From Paenibacillus sambharensis (GTDB taxonomy: Bacteria > Bacillota > Bacilli > Paenibacillales > Paenibacillaceae): a DNA stretch of 34,502 nt. The stretch spans positions 1 through 34,502 of the forward strand of contig NZ_QKRB01000052.1 in assembly GCF_003233845.1 (NCBI RefSeq), given 5' to 3'. Below the pieces are notes generated by a model. It did not search any database, was not told the DNA's origin, and was given only the letters and a program-made list of their open reading frames with translations. The first letter of the stretch is position 1. Every line of letters begins with the position of its first letter. Below are positions 31,677 through 34,502 of the stretch, in pieces. The position numbers and the translations under genes were made by a program.

Positions 31677-32003
31677 TTGTTAGCGTCGGTCTATCTGGTT
31701 GTGGCTATATTGTGCGAGGTGTTTGCAAGTTCCATGCTTAAATTATCGAATGGATTCAAGAAGCTATACCCCTCTGCAGGGGTTGTGGTTGGCTACATCT
31801 TGTCTTTCTACCTCTTATCATTAGCACTGAAAGCCCTCCCCCTGGGGACAGCCTATGCGATCTGGGCAGGCTTAGGAACGGCCCTGACCGCTTTGATCGG
31901 GGTTCTGGTGTATAAGGAGCGTTTCAATGCCAAGAAATTTGCAGGGATGGCGCTTATTATTGCCGGTGTTGTCATCATGAATTTAACGGGAGTAAGCCAC
32001 TAG
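31677..32003 (+). CDS. SMR-family transporter subunit 1
   Basis: 108 residues from TTG 31677, with AAGGGGAG six bases upstream. Four membrane helices of the small-multidrug-resistance family. Glu14 in ILCEVFASSMLKLSNGF is the proton/substrate-coupling glutamate. AYAIWAGLGTALTALIG is the conserved helix-3 segment, and GMALIIAGVVIMNL forms helix 4. The next SMR gene starts 13 bases later, so the two probably form a hetero-oligomeric pair of the YkkCD/EbrAB/Gdx type. Substrates may be quaternary cations or guanidinium. No guanidine riboswitch was recognised upstream. Confidence 0.92.
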   Translation: MLASVYLVVAILCEVFASSMLKLSNGFKKLYPSAGVVVGYILSFYLLSLALKALPLGTAYAIWAGLGTALTALIGVLVYKERFNAKKFAGMALIIAGVVIMNLTGVSH

Positions 32004-32016
32004 AAAAGGGGATTGC

Positions 32017-32388
32017 ATGATGAAATGGTACGTAACATTGGGGATAGCCATTGCTGCAGAGATATTTGGCAGTTCGATGCTCAAATTTTCAGACGGCTTT
32101 ACCTACATTCTCCCTTCTATTGGTTTCGTGATCGGCTTTGGAATTTCATTTTACGCGCTGTCGGTCACGCTGAAGAGTATCCCGTTAAGCATGGCCTATG
32201 CGATATGGTCGGGGGCAGGAACGGCTTTAACCGCACTAATTGGCGTATTAATCTGGGGTGAAGCCTTCAATCTCTCATCACTCCTGGGAATCGTCCTTAT
32301 TATAGGAGGCGTTGTGCTGTTGAATCTGTCAGAGAGCCAGGGCAAAGCACGTGAGGATAAAGAGGTAGCAACCTCAAGCAGCGGATAA
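32017..32388 (+). CDS. SMR-family transporter subunit 2
   Basis: 123 residues with AAGGGG five bases before the ATG; a second ATG follows directly and would place the key Glu at position 14. Four helices with IAAEIFGSSMLKFSDGF, AYAIWSGAGTALTALIG and IVLIIGGVVLLNLSES. The hydrophilic tail of about 17 residues is absent from subunit 1, as is common for one partner of paired SMRs. It is coupled to subunit 1 by a 13-base gap. Opposite membrane topologies are expected for the pair but were not worked out here. Confidence 0.92.
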   Translation: MMKWYVTLGIAIAAEIFGSSMLKFSDGFTYILPSIGFVIGFGISFYALSVTLKSIPLSMAYAIWSGAGTALTALIGVLIWGEAFNLSSLLGIVLIIGGVVLLNLSESQGKAREDKEVATSSSG

Positions 32389-32491
32389 CGGTGAACATAA
32401 CCTGATTGGTATGGATGCTGCGAATGTTATTTAATCTGACATGGAAATCGGGTACTATAGATGTAACCCATGCGAAAGGAGAGATATGCAA

Positions 32492-32671
32492 ATGGAAACG
32501 TTGTATGTAGTGAAGGACGGCAAGGTCGTAGAATACAATGGGCAGATCAACGATAAGAATATCTTGACTGAAGCGGCTGTTATCGAATCCTTCGGGCGTA
32601 AAGCGATTGAAGAGATCAACCGTTTTGGCTCCTACTCCATCAAGAAGGGTGAAACGAACGAGAAACGCTAG
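32492..32671 (+). CDS. Small acidic/basic protein of unknown function (59 residues)
   Basis: 59 residues from ATG 32492, with AAGGAG nine bases upstream; an ATG at 32486 is too close. It begins METLYVVKDGKVVEYNG, contains EAAVIESFGRKAIEEINRFG, and ends in a Lys/Glu-rich tail. No membrane segment, signal or metal motif. The strong ribosome binding site and protein-like composition support it being real. No family recognised. Confidence 0.6.
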   Translation: METLYVVKDGKVVEYNGQINDKNILTEAAVIESFGRKAIEEINRFGSYSIKKGETNEKR

Positions 32672-32786
32672 AGTTCTTGTGATCCGGCGGGTATTGGATG
32701 GGCCAGAGCAGTGATTCAGGCGAATGGCTCCCATCGTGTAATTACTCTCTCAAGAGCAAGTCTGCTTGTCTGGCGGGAGGGTTCGC

Positions 32787-32833
32787 ATGATGGAAAATAA
32801 GCTGAGAATGAATCAAAATGGCGGTGCTGGGAA
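32787..32833 (+). pseudogene. 5' end of a gene interrupted by the right IS copy
   Basis: GGGAGG (32775-32780) lies six bases before ATG 32787, with a second ATG at 32790. The frame encodes MENKLRMNQNGGAGN and then runs into the IS, meeting a stop (TAG) within 25 bases. The good ribosome binding site suggests a true start that lost its body when the element inserted. Too short to identify. Confidence 0.45.
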
Positions 32834-32878
32834 TGAACTGCACCCCGTCAAGTAGACAGTACAAAAAATAAAAGTTAG

Positions 32879-33766
32879 TTAAACGGCCTTCGTCCTGAAT
32901 TCTATGGGGCTGAGGCCGTTTAGTTTTGCCTGTAACCGTTCATTATTGTAAAAGTGAATGTAGTCATCGATATCCTTCTTTAGTTCCTCATATGTGCGGT
33001 AGGTATGCAAATAATACTTCTCACATTTTAGGGTTCCCCAGAAAGACTCCATCGGACCGTTATCAATGCAACGGCCCACTCGGGACATACTCTGCGTCAT
33101 ATTAGCCTTGTCCAGCATTTCTTTGAACCTCAGTGACGTGTACTGGTAGCCACGGTCGCTATGAATTAAAGGCTTGCTATTAGGGGCTGCCTGTAAAGCC
33201 AAATCCAACGTTTGAAAGACGAGAGGATTATTATTCGAGTGACCAAGTACATAAGAAACAATCGATTTATCATGAAGATCGAGGATGGCACTTAAATAAG
33301 CCTTCTGGCTATTGCCATACTTAAACTCCGTGACATCTGTAACCCACTTTTCATTCGGCGCTTCCGCTTGGAACTTGCGGTTAAGCACGTTCTCAGCTAC
33401 CTGCTGCGGCGTAGAACGCTCATACTTCTTTTTCTTTCTGCGGATGACGGACTGGATTCTCTTAATCCTCATCAGTCTTTGCACTCGCTTATGATTAATC
33501 GGATGTTGCCATTCTCGGCGCATATGTAACGTTAATTGCCGGTAACCAAAGGTGCCCTCAACTTTCTCGTACATGGACATCATCATCTCTGTCAGCTTTC
33601 TATTCTCCAGCTCACGTGAGCTAGGTGTTCGATTAAGCCACTTGTAATAGCTCGACCTCGGAATCCCAGCAACGCCGCATAAAAGCTGTATGGTCATTGA
33701 CTCTGTGCGCTGGACAGCTTGAATGGCAAGGTAGATGTTCTCTTGCCGATGTTGGCTTAGGGACAC
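32879..33766 (-). CDS. IS3-family transposase OrfB, DDE integrase core (right copy)
   Basis: Identical in sequence to the left-copy OrfB: 295 residues with D144, D204 and E240 of the DD35E catalytic core. It is expressed mainly as OrfAB through the -1 frameshift heptamer at 33787-33793 (reverse strand). It reads inward towards the small 59-residue gene. Intact. Confidence 0.95.
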   Translation of the reverse strand: MSLSQHRQENIYLAIQAVQRTESMTIQLLCGVAGIPRSSYYKWLNRTPSSRELENRKLTEMMMSMYEKVEGTFGYRQLTLHMRREWQHPINHKRVQRLMRIKRIQSVIRRKKKKYERSTPQQVAENVLNRKFQAEAPNEKWVTDVTEFKYGNSQKAYLSAILDLHDKSIVSYVLGHSNNNPLVFQTLDLALQAAPNSKPLIHSDRGYQYTSLRFKEMLDKANMTQSMSRVGRCIDNGPMESFWGTLKCEKYYLHTYRTYEELKKDIDDYIHFYNNERLQAKLNGLSPIEFRTKAV

Positions 33767-34434
33767 CTCCTTTCGAACTCCTGTAACTTTTTTAAGAAAG
33801 CATTCTCCGCCCGGAGTCGCTCGATTTCGTACTCCAGTTTCTTCATCGCGTACTTTTGTTCATCGACTTCCGTTAACTCTTCAGGCGCCTTGGCACGCCC
33901 TCTACCATCCTGTAAAGCATCCTGTCCGCCTTCTGCATACTTTCTCACCCATCCGTATACTTGCTGGTAAGAAACCTGGAATTGCATTGCTGTCTTCGTG
34001 TAGTCTTGTCCATTCGCAAGGCAATATAGGACGATGTCGATCCTCTCTTGCCATGTTGTCTTACGTCCCTTGGTCATAGCTGTTGTTCCCCCTGTACAGG
34101 CTTTTAAGCTGCTATGACCAGTATACTTCTTAATCCAATTGAAGAGCAGCGCTCGACAAGCGATCCCGTACTTATCGATGACTTGGTTCTGTGACAATTT
34201 CCCCTCCAAGTAATCCTTAACCGCTTGATGCTTCAGCTCTTCGGAATAACTACGGTTGTGTTTACGGACCTCTAGTCCCTCAGTACCATACAACCGATAA
34301 CGACGTTGCCAATTCGCAAGCGTAGACATGGCAATGCCATACTTCTTAACAGTTGCCCTCACTCCAATATGACCAGCTTCGATCTCTTGAAGGATTGCCA
34401 ATTTTTCTAAAGCGTTCAGTTTATTTCTAGGCAT
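33757..34434 (-). CDS. IS3-family transposase OrfA (right copy)
   Basis: Identical to the left-copy OrfA: 225 residues with repeated helix-turn-helix units and a C-terminal zipper-like helix. Its ribosome binding site lies within the hairpin at 34442-34496, so its translation should be protected from read-through transcription entering from the right flank. It overlaps orfB by ten bases. Confidence 0.95.
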   Translation of the reverse strand: MPRNKLNALEKLAILQEIEAGHIGVRATVKKYGIAMSTLANWQRRYRLYGTEGLEVRKHNRSYSEELKHQAVKDYLEGKLSQNQVIDKYGIACRALLFNWIKKYTGHSSLKACTGGTTAMTKGRKTTWQERIDIVLYCLANGQDYTKTAMQFQVSYQQVYGWVRKYAEGGQDALQDGRGRAKAPEELTEVDEQKYAMKKLEYEIERLRAENAFLKKLQEFERRCP

Positions 34435-34502
34435 GAAAAATGCTCCCTATACAGTAAACAGGTTTTTATTTTTCACCTGTCTACCGTATGGGGAGCATAT
34501 CA

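Larger units (their letters stand above)
32834..34502 (-). mobile_element. IS3-family (IS150-group) insertion sequence, right copy
   Basis: Exact reverse complement of bases 1-1669 as far as can be read, with each position i matching 34503-i. It is complete, with both termini and all internal signals (frameshift heptamer, hairpin, end half-promoters). Its transposase genes read leftward, into the window, so the left ends of both elements form the outer termini of the segment. The gene running rightward from 32787 is broken at its inner edge. Confidence 0.96.

Overview
The window looks like chromosomal DNA of a Paenibacillus-type, low-to-mid-GC, Gram-positive spore-former. The signs are strong AGGAGG-type ribosome binding sites with frequent TTG/GTG starts, two large secreted proteins ending in three S-layer-homology (SLH) domains, B. 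subtilis-style uronate genes, a Gram-positive PyrK/PyrD pair, and PadR plus permease-prefix genes. This assignment is inference from gene content. No rRNA, tRNA, CRISPR array or prophage block was seen.

The window is bounded by two copies of a 1669-bp IS3-family (IS150-group) element that are exact reverse complements as far as both can be read (1-1669 and 32834-34502), with transposase genes pointing inward. The pair has the geometry of a 34.5-kb composite transposon, but the interior carries housekeeping genes (pyrK-pyrD). An IS-bounded, invertible chromosomal segment is at least as likely. Each copy has a programmed -1 frameshift site, a left-end hairpin that can hide the transposase ribosome binding site, and half-promoters that would form a full promoter in a circular intermediate.

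Layout: (1) 1.8-3.35 kb, minus strand: a Tat-exported PhoX/DUF839-type protein. (2) 3.6-11.95 kb: a five-gene operon made of a DUF6916-like protein, three tandem phage-tail-collar (microcystin-dependent-protein type) paralogues and a 2105-residue beta-helix/Ig-repeat/SLH surface protein, closed by a strong terminator. No other phage gene is present, and this is the most intriguing unit. (3) 12.1-13.3 kb: an unrecognised gene broken by an apparent 1-bp deletion. (4) 13.4-15.1 kb: translationally coupled pyrK-pyrD. (5) 15.4-18.6 kb: a second SLH protein with a seven-repeat, probably beta-propeller, head. (6) 18.7-21.6 kb: a GntR regulator, mannonate dehydratase and SDR fructuronate reductase (glucuronate catabolism). 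(7) 21.65-22.2 kb: two small convergent membrane proteins. (8) 22.3-24.4 kb: a large SAM methyltransferase. (9) 24.4-24.97 kb: a repeat-rich non-coding zone. (10) 25.0-26.5 kb, minus: a GH39 beta-xylosidase. (11) 26.7-28.7 kb: a PadR/permease-prefix pair convergent with a four-TM protein and a YjcQ-like protein. (12) 28.9-31.5 kb: an MHYT-GGDEF-EAL c-di-GMP enzyme and a VOC protein. (13) 31.7-32.7 kb: a paired SMR transporter and a 59-residue protein, then a gene start cut by the right IS copy.

Functionally, the uronate genes and the xylosidase suit growth on glucuronoxylan. The two SLH proteins and the collar operon suggest substantial investment in surface display. The other genes look like ordinary accessory and housekeeping functions. 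Several probable promoters have palindromes placed across their -35 or -10 elements, and these are listed individually.
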